64,000 nt of DNA from JAYFQE01 sp034927345 (GCA_034927345.1 JAYFQE010000015.1:124001-188000); one strand, 5' to 3'. Counted from the first letter of the stretch, positions 44,377-54,057 are shown. Numbers and translations: made by a program. The notes: generated from the sequence alone by a model not told the origin.

Positions 44377-45591
44377 ATGGCTCCTAAAAGGCAAATTGTC
44401 AATCAGCATCTGAGCAGGATCCGTTACGACAATATGCGCCGCGTGGTGCGGGCGATCATGCACGACGGTCCTGTTTCACGGGCGGAGCTTGCTAAAATGA
44501 CCGGTTTGAGTCCAACTGCGGTCGCGCATTTCGTCAACCTGCTCGAACAAGACGGATGGTTGAACGCCGAGGTCGAAGGTTTGTCCAGCGGCGGAAGAAA
44601 GCCCAATTTGCTCAGCATCAACCGTAAAGCCCGGCATGTTCTTTGTATTCAGGTCACGCAACATCGTGTTGCAGGTTTGATTTATAATCTTGAACCGGAA
44701 ACGGTTTACCGGTGCGAGAAGACGGCGGATGCGGCCGGCGATGCCATTCTGACAGCTGTTTTTGCTGTTGCGGATGATTTGACGGCTTATGCCGGACAAC
44801 ATAAACTGAATGTTTTAGCGCTGGGCGTCAGTCTGCCGGGCGTTGTGAATGCCGAGGCCGGACGTTTGGTTTATGCGGCGGATCTGGAATGGCAGAATAT
44901 CCGGCTGAAGGATATTCTGGAACAGCGTTATTCTATCGCCGTTTATCTGCAAAACGACGCCAATCTGGCGGCCTTGGCGGAAAAAGCCTATGGCATAGCC
45001 CGGAATGAATCGGCGATGATTTATATCAAGGATCTGGGCGGCGCCGGAATCCTTGTGAACAATGAACTTTATCAAGGCCATGGCGGCGCTGCCGGCGAAA
45101 TCGGCCACATCAGCATTGACCGGCATGGCGAGCGGTGCAAATGCGGCAATTATGGCTGTTTGTACCAATATGTGTCGCGGGCGGCGATTGAAGCGGCTGC
45201 GATCAAGGGGATCAAGCAGGGCGTGGCCACAAGGCTGGCCAGACCCGGGGATAGTGATTTCAGCCATATTACCGTGGCAGCTGTTCTGGCAGCCGCCCAG
45301 GCCGGCGATAGACTGGCGTGCGATATTATCGCCGATGTTGCGGTTAATCTGGGAACAGCCCTGGTAACCTTGGTCAATATGATGGATATCCGTTTTATTG
45401 TTATCGGCGGCGCCTTTGCCGAAGCTCCCGATTTCTTCTATACGCAGATCATGGATGTTTTTAAAGAACGGACAGCGAAGATCTCTTTTGAGGACATCCG
45501 GATTGAACGCGCCTTTTTGCTGCGGGATGCGGATCTGCTCGGATGCGTCTGCCTGGTTCTGGAAGAGACGTTCAAGAAGCCGATTCTTTAA
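44377..45591 (+). CDS. ROK-family transcriptional repressor (NagC/XylR-like)
   Basis: Sugar-responsive repressor of 404 residues. Residues about 15-75 are a winged helix-turn-helix (VVRAIMHDGPVSRAELAKMTGLSPTAVAHFVNLLEQDGWL). The rest is the ROK sugar-kinase fold, with LGVSLPGVVNAEAG, YLQNDANLAALAEKAYG, GGAAGEIGHI and the zinc motif CKCGNYGCLYQYVS. GAGGTGG precedes the ATG. It probably represses the GHL6-like gene just upstream or the importer that follows, with a free sugar as inducer. Confidence 0.93.
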   Translation: MAPKRQIVNQHLSRIRYDNMRRVVRAIMHDGPVSRAELAKMTGLSPTAVAHFVNLLEQDGWLNAEVEGLSSGGRKPNLLSINRKARHVLCIQVTQHRVAGLIYNLEPETVYRCEKTADAAGDAILTAVFAVADDLTAYAGQHKLNVLALGVSLPGVVNAEAGRLVYAADLEWQNIRLKDILEQRYSIAVYLQNDANLAALAEKAYGIARNESAMIYIKDLGGAGILVNNELYQGHGGAAGEIGHISIDRHGERCKCGNYGCLYQYVSRAAIEAAAIKGIKQGVATRLARPGDSDFSHITVAAVLAAAQAGDRLACDIIADVAVNLGTALVTLVNMMDIRFIVIGGAFAEAPDFFYTQIMDVFKERTAKISFEDIRIERAFLLRDADLLGCVCLVLEETFKKPIL

Positions 45592-45920
45592 CAGACCCGG
45601 ACGATGGATTTGTATATCATCACCTCAAGATCGATTTCATAATCCAATCAATGGACAAAGAAAAGCGAATAAATAAACTCTATTTGTCATAATGTCAATA
45701 TGACCGCTTGAATTTATAATATATCCGTGTAAATAGTCATAAATATTCTTGCCTTTCGACACTTAGTGATCTAAGATAAGAACAGCAATGTTGGTTTTAA
45801 TATGATCCTGAACGAAAAACTTCAAGCAAATAGGATTTTCCGATATGAGCGTTGGGGACAGCACAAGATGAACCGGGAAGTGCCCGCTTAACGGTTTGTA
45901 TTTTTGGGAGGAGGGGCCGC
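45592..45920 (+). promoter_or_regulatory. Regulatory gap before the third AraC regulator
   Basis: This 329-nt non-coding stretch is AT-rich from about 45660 to 45850. It contains ATGTCA (45692-45697), a 17-nt spacer and TATAAT (45715-45720), a plausible promoter with a leader of about 190 nt. TGTCA is repeated directly at 45686 and 45694, and GTCA-ATA-TGAC is a small inverted repeat beside the -35 box. I see no known riboswitch or RNA gene in the leader. Confidence 0.45.
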
Positions 45921-48215
45921 ATGTCTGCTAACTATGGACGAAACAGGCTGCTGATCAGATATCTGGCGTCTTACTTGCTGATCTTCAGCGTTGCCTTGGG
46001 CCTGAGCCTTATCATTTATCAAAAAACAGCCGTCATGCTGGAAGCCAATGCTAAAGCATCGAATCTGGCGATCCTGGAACAGAGCCGCGACACGATCGAT
46101 AAACGGCTTGAGGAGCTGAACGCTTTGATTGAACGGGTCGCTCTGGATCCCAGAATCATTTCTGTTGCCAATCTGAGTGAAATAGGGCAAGGTTCGCCGG
46201 ACATCAGCGTCTTGATCAATGCCGTTGACAGTCTGGCGTCATATCGTTTAGCGAACGATTTTATTAAGGAATTTTATATTTATTTCGGCTCCAGCGACAT
46301 CATTATGACCTCCACGCAGGCCAACACCCGCATGCAGCTTCTTTACGGCTCTTATTTTCAATATGGCGGCGACAGCTATAAAGAATGGCGTTCGCTAATC
46401 ACCGGCGGAGTTCATCTGGATCAGTACCTGCCGGCCGCGGCTGTGCGGATCAACGGCAAATCTGAAACCGTGGTAACGAAGCTGCAGAGTATTCCGCTGG
46501 AATATCCGCGCAGCAATAAGGGTTGTATTATGGCTTTTATCGACGGCGCGGAATTGAACCGGCTGCTGCAGGCGGTTGGGTCGGAGCAGCAAGGTTTCAG
46601 CTACATTATGGACGAAGAAGGCCGGATTATAACGGCGGTCGGACAGCCGGACCGGACCGGCCTGCCGGCCGATCTGAACGTCGGCGCTTTGAACGGTTCC
46701 CGGAACGCCAGGATTTCCGGTGAAGAAATGATTCTTTCCTGTGCGGTTTCCAAGGTTACCGGCTGGCGTTATATAACCGCGGTGCCAACGGCCGTAGTCA
46801 TGGGACCGGTTTATTCAATCCGGTATGCCGCGATTCTGGCGGCCGGGATAACCTTGCTGGCAGGATTTGCGCTGTCGTATTTTTTTGCTTATCATCATGC
46901 TAAACCGATCAAGGAACTGTTTGAATCCTTGCGCGATGCCTTAGGCGAATTGAACGGCGGAAAAAACGAGTATTCTCTGATGCGCCGCTGCATAGGCAAT
47001 CTGATCAATACCAATCATGATCTGGCGCAAAGGCTGAAGGAACAAGCGCCGGTTATGCGGGCTGATTTTGTGAACAAGCTGCTGAACCGTGAATTGAACG
47101 ATCTCCGGGATGTCGGCGGCCATATGGAAGAGCTTGGCCTGCGCCTGGACGGTTCCTGTTATCTTGTCGCTATCCTCAAGATTTTTGGTTATCGCGATTT
47201 GATCAATCCTTCGATCACACATGAGCTAAGCCTGGCGAGACTGGCGCTCAACCAGATTTTGGCTGATCGTTACCCCGGACAGCTCTTATCCTGCGATCTG
47301 GATGAAACAAGAATCGCTCTGTTGATCGGCATACCGGATCTCGAGCTGACGACGCTGACCGATATCATAAACGGCCGGATAGCGGAATTCAGCGACAGTA
47401 TTCAGAAACAGCTGAAAATATACACCCGCTTTGCTGTCGGCGGTCCTTGCGCCAGTCTGCTTGATGTCGGAAACGCGTTTGATGAAGCGAAACAAGCGGC
47501 AGCTTTTTTGACTGCCGGGCAACAACGTCAGGTGATCTGGTATCAAGATTCTTTGCATCAGTCGGCGTCATACTATTTTTCACCGGAAATCAAGAAACAC
47601 CTGCTGGATCTGGTGCGTGAAGGCGAGTACGCCGCAACCGAACAGACGCTCGCCAGGATCTATACGGATAATTACCAGCAAAGACAGCTGACGGGGCCGA
47701 CCTTGCGGCTGCTATTATGTCAGCTGGCGGGCGCTTGGGCCGACCTTTCAGATTTGTCAGGCCAGTCAGATGCCGGCCGGTTGGCGGCTGAGCTGATGTA
47801 TATGGACGATCTGGAGGCGGCTTTTCAAGCGGTACGCGACAAATTCGTTCATCTGGCGCATAAAATCGGCGAGAGCAGAAACAACCGTGACGACGTACTT
47901 TTCAAGCAGATCCTGATTTACATCGACTCGGTGGCCGGTCAGGTCGATCTGACGCTCTACGCCATTGCCGCTCATTTTGATTTGACAGAAACCTACCTGT
48001 ACCATTTTTTCAGAGAAAAAGCAGGCCAAACCTTTGCTGTTTATCTGGAAAAGCTGCGGATGGACCAGGCGATGCATTTACTGACCGAGAGCAGCCGGAC
48101 CATTAATGAGATTGCCGTTCAGGTCGGTTATGGCAGCGCTCATTCATTTCGGCGCGCTTTCAAGCGATATCATGGCCAAATACCCAGTGACCTGCGCAAC
48201 GTCATGGGACAGTAA
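45921..48215 (+). CDS. Membrane-anchored AraC-family regulator of the third importer
   Basis: One-component sensor, 764 residues. Helix 1 (about residues 14-35, ASYLLIFSVALGLSLIIY) and helix 2 (about 293-315, AAILAAGITLLAGFALSYFF) enclose an extracytoplasmic Cache-like domain. The C-terminal 100 residues are the AraC double helix-turn-helix (DLTLYAIAAHFDLTETYLYHFFREKAG; INEIAVQVGYGSAHSFRRAFKRYHG). The ATG at 45921 has GGAGGAGGGG upstream; the frame is open for 23 more codons without a ribosome site. It leads toward the permease genes after 162 nt and likely activates them. Confidence 0.92.
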   Translation: MSANYGRNRLLIRYLASYLLIFSVALGLSLIIYQKTAVMLEANAKASNLAILEQSRDTIDKRLEELNALIERVALDPRIISVANLSEIGQGSPDISVLINAVDSLASYRLANDFIKEFYIYFGSSDIIMTSTQANTRMQLLYGSYFQYGGDSYKEWRSLITGGVHLDQYLPAAAVRINGKSETVVTKLQSIPLEYPRSNKGCIMAFIDGAELNRLLQAVGSEQQGFSYIMDEEGRIITAVGQPDRTGLPADLNVGALNGSRNARISGEEMILSCAVSKVTGWRYITAVPTAVVMGPVYSIRYAAILAAGITLLAGFALSYFFAYHHAKPIKELFESLRDALGELNGGKNEYSLMRRCIGNLINTNHDLAQRLKEQAPVMRADFVNKLLNRELNDLRDVGGHMEELGLRLDGSCYLVAILKIFGYRDLINPSITHELSLARLALNQILADRYPGQLLSCDLDETRIALLIGIPDLELTTLTDIINGRIAEFSDSIQKQLKIYTRFAVGGPCASLLDVGNAFDEAKQAAAFLTAGQQRQVIWYQDSLHQSASYYFSPEIKKHLLDLVREGEYAATEQTLARIYTDNYQQRQLTGPTLRLLLCQLAGAWADLSDLSGQSDAGRLAAELMYMDDLEAAFQAVRDKFVHLAHKIGESRNNRDDVLFKQILIYIDSVAGQVDLTLYAIAAHFDLTETYLYHFFREKAGQTFAVYLEKLRMDQAMHLLTESSRTINEIAVQVGYGSAHSFRRAFKRYHGQIPSDLRNVMGQ

Positions 48216-48377
48216 AAGTGTACCTTCATTTTCAAGATTCGTACCTGTTTTTTCTCGGTTGCCGCTCTGTACAATAGGCTTGTGCTCACTGCTGATCATC
48301 AGCGGCGCTCTCCCGGTCATTCGGACCGGCTGCGCTTTGGAGCCAATAGAGTCTGAAAGAGAGGGTGTCATGACGTA

Positions 48378-49346
48378 ATGAAAGAACAGACCGGAATCCG
48401 AAAAACGCCTGCCGCCTTGCCGACATATGCTGCTGGAAAAAACAGCCGGCTGGCTGTACGTCTCCGTAAAAGCTTGCCTTATTATCTGATTATCCTCCTG
48501 CCTGTCCTTTATCTGATTATATTCAAATACGCACCCATGTATGGCATCCAGATCGCCTTTAAAGATTACCGCGTTTCAAAGGGCTTTATCGATAGCCCTT
48601 GGGTCGGTATGAAATACTTTGAGTCTTTCTTCAATTTGCCGTCTTTCTGGACCATCATGTTTAATACCCTGTCGATCAGCCTGTATAGCCTGCTGGCCAG
48701 CTTTCCGCTCGCTGTCCTGCTGGCTGTTGCCTTGAATGAATCCCGGCGGGCCTGGTTTAAAAAGTCGGTTCAGATGATCACCTATATGCCGTATTTTATT
48801 TCAACCGTTGTACTGGTTTCGATGATCATGCAGTTTACCGATCTGCAATCCGGTTTTGTCTGCCAGCTGATCCGATTTTTCGGCGGCAAACCGCAGAATA
48901 TCATGGGCGTGGCCGATTACTTTAAGTCCATTTATGTCTGGTCCGGAGTCTGGCAAAGCACGGGTTATTCCTCGATCATTTTTTTGTCTGCTCTGGCCGG
49001 CGTCAGCATGGAACTGCGCGAAGCGGCGACGATCGATGGAGCGAGCAAATTCCAGCGCATCCTGCATATCGACTTGCCCGGCATTGCGCCGACGATTGTC
49101 ATCCAGCTGATTCTCAATATGGGCTATGTCATGAGTCTGGGTTTTGAAAAAATCTATCTGATGCAAAATAACCTGAACCTGCAGGTTTCTGAAGTCATTT
49201 CCACTTATGTTTACAAAATTGGCCTGATCAATGCCGATTATAGTTTTGCCACAGCAATCGGCTTCTTTAATTCGGTTATCAATTTAATCATGCTGGTTCT
49301 ATGTAACAGCCTGTCCAGGCGCATGAACCAGACCAGTCTATGGTGA
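48378..49346 (+). CDS. ABC sugar transporter permease, LplB-like (third system)
   Basis: Inner-membrane permease of 322 residues with six helices. Family marks are FKYAPMYGIQIAFKDYRVSKG, SPWVGMKYFESFF, and the EAA loop EAATIDGASKFQRILHIDLPG. The C-terminus RRMNQTSLW matches the LplB consensus. A GAGAGGG site lies about 12 nt before the ATG. The 162-nt gap upstream holds no promoter I can support. It precedes the second permease by 79 nt. It belongs to the third ATPase-less importer in the window. Confidence 0.94.
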   Translation: MKEQTGIRKTPAALPTYAAGKNSRLAVRLRKSLPYYLIILLPVLYLIIFKYAPMYGIQIAFKDYRVSKGFIDSPWVGMKYFESFFNLPSFWTIMFNTLSISLYSLLASFPLAVLLAVALNESRRAWFKKSVQMITYMPYFISTVVLVSMIMQFTDLQSGFVCQLIRFFGGKPQNIMGVADYFKSIYVWSGVWQSTGYSSIIFLSALAGVSMELREAATIDGASKFQRILHIDLPGIAPTIVIQLILNMGYVMSLGFEKIYLMQNNLNLQVSEVISTYVYKIGLINADYSFATAIGFFNSVINLIMLVLCNSLSRRMNQTSLW

Positions 49347-49425
49347 GATTGCATTCGTCCGGGTCAGGTTGTCCGGCGGACGATGTTGATTCAGATCAAA
49401 CGACAGGCTGGAAGGGAGACGGCAG

Positions 49426-50334
49426 ATGACACGAAAAAAGAAAATGAAATTACGGAGCGCAGGATTCCGCGACTGCCTTTTCGACGGATTTCTCAATCTC
49501 TTTTTAATCGTATCCACGTTGATTGTCCTCTATCCGCTGGTTTATATTGTCAGCGCATCCTTCAGCGCGCCGCAGGCGGTTGTCTCCGGCCGGGTCTGGC
49601 TCTTGCCGGTCGATCCGTCGTTGATCGGCTACCGGGCGGTATTTAAAAACAGCAATATTTTAACCGGGTATTTGAATTCATTGATTTATGCGGTCCTCGG
49701 CACCGGAGTCAACCTTGTGCTGACCGTGCTGGCCGCTTATCCGCTGGCGAGAAAGGACTTCTGCGGCAAAAATATTTTTATGGGGCTTTTCGTTTTCACC
49801 ATGTTGTTTTCCGGCGGTTTGATACCGACCTATCTGGTGGTATACAACCTGCAGATGATCAATACCTGGTGGGCCATGATTCTGCCCGGCGCTATGAGCG
49901 TCTGGAACGTCATTCTGGTACGTACATATATTCAACAGACCATTCCCGAAGAGCTTTTTGAATCGGCTAATCTGGACGGCTGTAACAAATTCCGTATTTT
50001 GCCCAGCCTGATCATCCCGCTGTCCGGGCCTATCCTTGCGGTTATCGCCTTGTATTGCATGGTCGGTTCCTGGAATTCGTACTTTGACGCCCTGATTTAT
50101 CTGACTAAAAAGGAATTGTTTCCTCTGCAGATTGTTCTGCGCAATATCCTGATCGTTAACCAGATTGACGCGTCCATGGTTGCCGACGTAAAGGAAATTG
50201 CCCGGAAGCAAGGCATGATCAATATCCTGAAATACGCGATCATTGTTGTATCCAGCCTGCCCTTGATCATGATCTATCCATTTGTCCAGCGGTATTTTGT
50301 CAAAGGGGTTATGCTTGGATCGCTCAAAGGCTGA
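49426..50334 (+). CDS. ABC sugar transporter permease, LplC-like (third system)
   Basis: Second permease, 302 residues, six helices. Marks are IVLYPLVYIVSASFSAPQAVVSG, MLFSGGLIPTYLVVYNLQMINTWW, the EAA loop ESANLDGCNKFRILPSLIIPL, and the near-invariant C-terminus YPFVQRYFVKGVMLGSLKG. That ending is almost identical to the permease at 24554-25423, showing how close the systems are. The ATG follows a GGGAGACGGCAG stretch, a fair ribosome site. Confidence 0.94.
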   Translation: MTRKKKMKLRSAGFRDCLFDGFLNLFLIVSTLIVLYPLVYIVSASFSAPQAVVSGRVWLLPVDPSLIGYRAVFKNSNILTGYLNSLIYAVLGTGVNLVLTVLAAYPLARKDFCGKNIFMGLFVFTMLFSGGLIPTYLVVYNLQMINTWWAMILPGAMSVWNVILVRTYIQQTIPEELFESANLDGCNKFRILPSLIIPLSGPILAVIALYCMVGSWNSYFDALIYLTKKELFPLQIVLRNILIVNQIDASMVADVKEIARKQGMINILKYAIIVVSSLPLIMIYPFVQRYFVKGVMLGSLKG

Positions 50335-50353
50335 TCCGGTTCCTGCAGTCGTC

Positions 50354-50367
50354 CTTTTCCGGAAAAG
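50354..50367 (+). repeat. 14-bp perfect palindrome downstream of the permease gene
   Basis: CTTTTCC-GGAAAAG is a perfect 14-bp palindrome 20 nt after the permease stop. It is too short in loop to be a good hairpin; it may be a protein site or part of a larger fold in the 176-nt gap. Confidence 0.45.
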
Positions 50368-50470
50368 AACAGCTGCGGCATCGGTTTGGCGGTTAAGCCC
50401 ATGATCGAAAATGATGCCAGCCTGAGCCTGCCTGCCTGATCAAGAACAGAAGGCCGGGCTCCAACCCAGA

Positions 50471-50491
50471 CAATCCGGTCGAACCGGATTG
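50471..50491 (+). terminator. Perfect hairpin upstream of the third binding-protein gene
   Basis: CAATCCGGT (50471-50479) and ACCGGATTG (50483-50491) form a 9-bp stem with a 3-nt loop, ending 10 nt before the GGAGG (50502-50506) of the binding-protein gene. It has no U-run. It probably acts as a 5' stabiliser of a processed binding-protein mRNA, like the hairpins in the other two importer operons. Confidence 0.62.
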
Positions 50492-50510
50492 CCATCAAGA
50501 TGGAGGAATT

Positions 50511-52253
50511 ATGAAAAGATTATTATCGATCAGTTTTTGCTGCTTTGTTATCTTTTCCATGATCTTTTCGGGATGCGCACAACCGGTGCAGTCCAGCGGA
50601 ACGAACACGGCGGAGAACACAACGGCGGCTGTCGGCGCCAGTACGAGTGCCGGAAGCTCAGATCAGCTGTCGAAACCCGGCGAGTATCCCATTGTCAAGG
50701 ACACGATCACCCTGAAATTTGTGACCCGGCAACATCCGGCGATCACCGACTACAACACGAATGAATTCTCAAAGTACATGGAAGAGAAAACTAATATCAA
50801 GGTCGAGTGGGAAACGATACCGACCGATAGCAGCGGCAGCGCTAAAGAAAAGCTGAATCTGCTTCTGGCCAGCAACCAATATCCGGATGCTTTCTTCGGT
50901 CTGCAGTCCGATATCAAGGACGCCGGTCTGACACAATACGGTTCTCAGGAACAAGTTTTTCTGCCGCTGGAATCCTATATTGACAACAGTGCGGTCGAGC
51001 TGAAGAAGATTTTCAAAGAAATCCCCGGTTCCCGCGAAGAAATCACCAGCCTTGACGGGCACATTTACTCTATGCCTGAGGTCAACCAGTGCTACCACTG
51101 CACGTATCAGACTAAAATGTGGGTCAATCAGAGCTGGTTGGATAACCTCGGCATGAAGGCGCCGACCACGACAGATGAATTCTATGCCATGCTTAAAGCC
51201 TTCAAGGAAAAAGATCCTAATCAGAACGGCATCCAGGATGAGATTCCGATGGCCGGCGCGCAAAAATCCGGCTGGGAAAATGAAGTCGAGAAATTTCTGT
51301 TGAATTCATTCTGTTATTATAATCTTGACATGTATGACACAACCCAGCTGGGATTATATATGAACAACGGTAAAGTTGCCGTTCCTTTCAACGATCCAGG
51401 CATCAAAACCGGTTTAGCCTATATTAACAAGCTTTATAAAGAAGGCTTGATTTATGAGGGCTCATTTACTCAAGATAATACTCAGTTGACTCAATTGGTG
51501 GAAAATCCCGACGCTGAACTCGTCGGAGCGATTCCCTCCGGCTACGGCGGAATGTTTGCTCAGCTCGGCGGCGACCGCTACAAACAATTTGTCGCCATTT
51601 CTCCACTCAAAGGGCCGGACGGCGTTCAAAACGCCAACACTTATCCCTATGAAGGCGTTTATGTCGGCGGCTTCGTCGTGACTAAAGCCTGCCAATACCC
51701 GGAAGCGGCTGTAAAATGGGCTGATTATCTTTATACTTTTGACGGGACAACTCGTCTGACCCGCGGACGTCCGGATCAGGAATGGCGTTTGCCGAAAACC
51801 GGCGAACTGGGCATCGACGGCAAAGCGGCGCTCTATGTTCCGTTACGGGCCTGGGATGAAACAGAACCGCAGAACGAGAGCTTCATCCAGGTCGGCATAA
51901 CCAAACGGGACAATGCCTATCGCCTGGGCGAGTTCATGGACGCCGGCGTTGACATGTACAGCGGCGACGGTCTGGAGAAACTGCTCTATACGGTATCGAA
52001 GGACCTATATGAACCTTATGCCCAAAAAGACAAAGCTCTGCCCCATATCAAATTTACCAAGGAAGAAACCGATGAACTGTCTACTTTGAAAGTAGAATTG
52101 GGTAAAACCATCAGCACGACTTTGACCGAATTTATGATCGGTACCCAGAGTATCGATACAAACTGGGACGGCTTTATCCAGAATCTGGACAAGCTTAAAA
52201 TCTCCCGCGTTCTTGAATTATATCAGACAGCCTATGAACGCCAATATAAATAA
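50511..52253 (+). CDS. Extracellular sugar-binding lipoprotein (CUT1, third system)
   Basis: Substrate-binding lipoprotein of 580 residues. Residues 1-21 form the signal peptide with lipidation at Cys22 (IFSGC). A Thr/Ser/Ala-rich linker (about 25-60) follows, then the binding fold with KFVTRQHPAITDYNTNEFSKYM, LLASNQYPDAFFG and TTTDEFYAMLKAFKEKDPNQNG. The GGAGG site is well placed. It is the last gene of the third importer operon and ends 22 nt before a GC-rich hairpin. Its ligand is unknown; the ROK repressor and GHL6-like gene upstream suggest a hexose-containing oligosaccharide. Confidence 0.93.
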   Translation: MKRLLSISFCCFVIFSMIFSGCAQPVQSSGTNTAENTTAAVGASTSAGSSDQLSKPGEYPIVKDTITLKFVTRQHPAITDYNTNEFSKYMEEKTNIKVEWETIPTDSSGSAKEKLNLLLASNQYPDAFFGLQSDIKDAGLTQYGSQEQVFLPLESYIDNSAVELKKIFKEIPGSREEITSLDGHIYSMPEVNQCYHCTYQTKMWVNQSWLDNLGMKAPTTTDEFYAMLKAFKEKDPNQNGIQDEIPMAGAQKSGWENEVEKFLLNSFCYYNLDMYDTTQLGLYMNNGKVAVPFNDPGIKTGLAYINKLYKEGLIYEGSFTQDNTQLTQLVENPDAELVGAIPSGYGGMFAQLGGDRYKQFVAISPLKGPDGVQNANTYPYEGVYVGGFVVTKACQYPEAAVKWADYLYTFDGTTRLTRGRPDQEWRLPKTGELGIDGKAALYVPLRAWDETEPQNESFIQVGITKRDNAYRLGEFMDAGVDMYSGDGLEKLLYTVSKDLYEPYAQKDKALPHIKFTKEETDELSTLKVELGKTISTTLTEFMIGTQSIDTNWDGFIQNLDKLKISRVLELYQTAYERQYK

Positions 52254-52275
52254 TCCATACAAGCCATAACAACCG

Positions 52276-52311
52276 GCCGGCCCGCCTTCTTCAGACAGAA
52301 AGCGGGCTGGC
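52276..52311 (+). terminator. GC-rich terminator-like hairpin after the third importer
   Basis: GCCGGCCCGC (52276-52285) pairs with GCGGGCTGGC (52302-52311), with one G-T pair, across a 16-nt loop. Only a short GGTTT follows, so termination may be partial. Confidence 0.5.
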
Positions 52312-52368
52312 GGTTTCCGGCCGGAAACAAACCAGGGCGAACCGGAATTCGAAAAGGGGGAGAACCGC

Positions 52369-54009
52369 ATGAGAATCCGCTTGCACGATAAACCGGCGGC
52401 TGCCGCAAAATCCCTCTGGAAAAGCAGATCGATCCGCTGGCTGATAACGGCGGTTCTTCTGCTTTCAGCCGGTCTGACTATCAGCGGCGCGGCAGCCTGG
52501 CCGGCGAACGGGCCGCCCGTTCTGGAAGCTGTTCTGCTCTATAACAATCCTTGCGAATCCTGCCATATTGACGAGCAGGTGTACCGGCAGCTCGGCGAAG
52601 CGTTAGAGGCTCTGCCGGCGGCCGTCCGGCTCAATTATACAGCTTATCGCGCCGATTTAAAGCAAGGGAGGGAACTGCTGGACGCCTGGACCACCCGCGG
52701 CCTGATCGCCGATAAGAACCGAAATGCCGGACTGATCCTGATGATCGGCCGGCAAGTGTTGTTGAATGATCAGATCAGCGTGTCCGGGCTGCGGACGACA
52801 GTTGCCCGGCTGTTGCAGGAAGAACCGGCAGCCATGAGAATTCCGGCAGGAACAGCCGGCGCGATAACCGCCGGTTTATCCGATAGCCCGGAAACACCGC
52901 CGGTTCCTGTTTTGACGCTGAGTCCGTCAGCCGGACCCCGGATCATCTTAATCCGGACAGAAGGCTGCGCCGGTTGCGTATCAGCTGGAAATTGGCTGGC
53001 GTCGCAATACCGGATCGTGCTGGCCGATGATGCAGTGCCGGATGTGTCGGACAGCCGGCCGCAGGTTCAGGTCCAGGAGTACTCCCTAGCCCGGCCGGCG
53101 GACTATGCTCTGGTCAACCGTCTGCTGGATGCTTACCAGGTGCCGGACCGGGACCGGCAGGTGCCGATGGTGTTAGCCGGAACCAATGCCATATCCGGAT
53201 ACGCGGCGATCCAAGCCCGGCTGCCCGGCTTGATCAGCCAGGGAAGCGCTAATTACCAGATCGAACTGACTTCGGCGGCAGAACCCGGCCTTGACCGTTA
53301 TCAGGGCTTCGGCATATGGGCGGCCGGTTTTTTGAATGGGTTTAATCCCTGCTCGCTCTCGATGCTCCTGCTTTTTCTCTCCCTGCTCCTGGCAAAAAAG
53401 AAAGCCTTTCTGGCGGGAGCCGTCGGATACATGACCGGAAAAACAGCTGCGTCCATGATCCTGGGGACAATCGCTTACCAGTTGCTTTTGCAGCTGCAGG
53501 ATTCCTGGCTGATATCGGTTTCGCGGGCTTTGAGAATTATCCTGAGCGTTGTCCTGCTCGTTTTAGCGTTAGCTTATATTTTTGATTTTATTGCCGCCCG
53601 GCAGGAACGATATGACCGGATCCATATGCAGCTGCCGGTCAAGCTGCGGCAGCTGAACCAACAATGGATTGCCCGGACGATGAAACGCCGGACGGCCGGA
53701 CTGGCAGCGGTCTGCCTGTTGCTGGGATTTGGTATTACAGCCGGAGAGTTTTTATGTACCGGACAGATTTATCTGGCTTCTATCCTCTATGTTCTGCATG
53801 AAACCGGACGGAAGAGCGAGGCGATACTCAGTTTAGCGCTTTATACTGCCGGCCTCATTACGCCGCCGGTTTTTGTCACGCTGCTGGTTTACCGCGGCAA
53901 AAGCATATTTATCCTTTCTGAACGGATCCGCGAGCGTTTATCCTGGATCAAACTGGCGTCGGCTGCCTTTTTTGGCACTTTTGCGGTTTATGTTGCTCTT
54001 GCCGGGTGA
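52369..54009 (+). CDS. CcdA/DsbD-like membrane electron carrier with two extracytoplasmic CxxC domains
   Basis: A 546-residue membrane protein. Residues about 22-44 are a signal anchor. Two thioredoxin-like segments lie outside: the first has Cys62-Glu-Ser-Cys65 and the second Cys200-Ala-Gly-Cys203. From about residue 320, six hydrophobic helices carry the CcdA-type membrane cysteines, one in LNGFNPCSLSMLLLFL and one in ITAGEFLCTGQIYLASI. In CcdA/DsbD such a pair passes electrons from cytoplasmic thioredoxin across the membrane. Having two external CxxC domains fused in front of the channel is unusual. It is followed within 48 nt by a small protein and a transglutaminase-like gene. The partner outside is unknown. 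Confidence 0.8.
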   Translation: MRIRLHDKPAAAAKSLWKSRSIRWLITAVLLLSAGLTISGAAAWPANGPPVLEAVLLYNNPCESCHIDEQVYRQLGEALEALPAAVRLNYTAYRADLKQGRELLDAWTTRGLIADKNRNAGLILMIGRQVLLNDQISVSGLRTTVARLLQEEPAAMRIPAGTAGAITAGLSDSPETPPVPVLTLSPSAGPRIILIRTEGCAGCVSAGNWLASQYRIVLADDAVPDVSDSRPQVQVQEYSLARPADYALVNRLLDAYQVPDRDRQVPMVLAGTNAISGYAAIQARLPGLISQGSANYQIELTSAAEPGLDRYQGFGIWAAGFLNGFNPCSLSMLLLFLSLLLAKKKAFLAGAVGYMTGKTAASMILGTIAYQLLLQLQDSWLISVSRALRIILSVVLLVLALAYIFDFIAARQERYDRIHMQLPVKLRQLNQQWIARTMKRRTAGLAAVCLLLGFGITAGEFLCTGQIYLASILYVLHETGRKSEAILSLALYTAGLITPPVFVTLLVYRGKSIFILSERIRERLSWIKLASAAFFGTFAVYVALAG

Positions 54010-54057
54010 TTGAAATCAAACCGCCGGTCTGCCGGGAATCGGTATGAGGAACTCGAT

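Noticed and set aside
45721..45920. Leader of the third AraC gene considered as a riboswitch
   Set aside because: No conserved riboswitch core, no terminator/antiterminator pair and no T-box motif could be seen.
50354..50367. 14-bp palindrome considered as an insertion-sequence end
   Set aside because: No transposase, no second copy and no target-site duplication are present.
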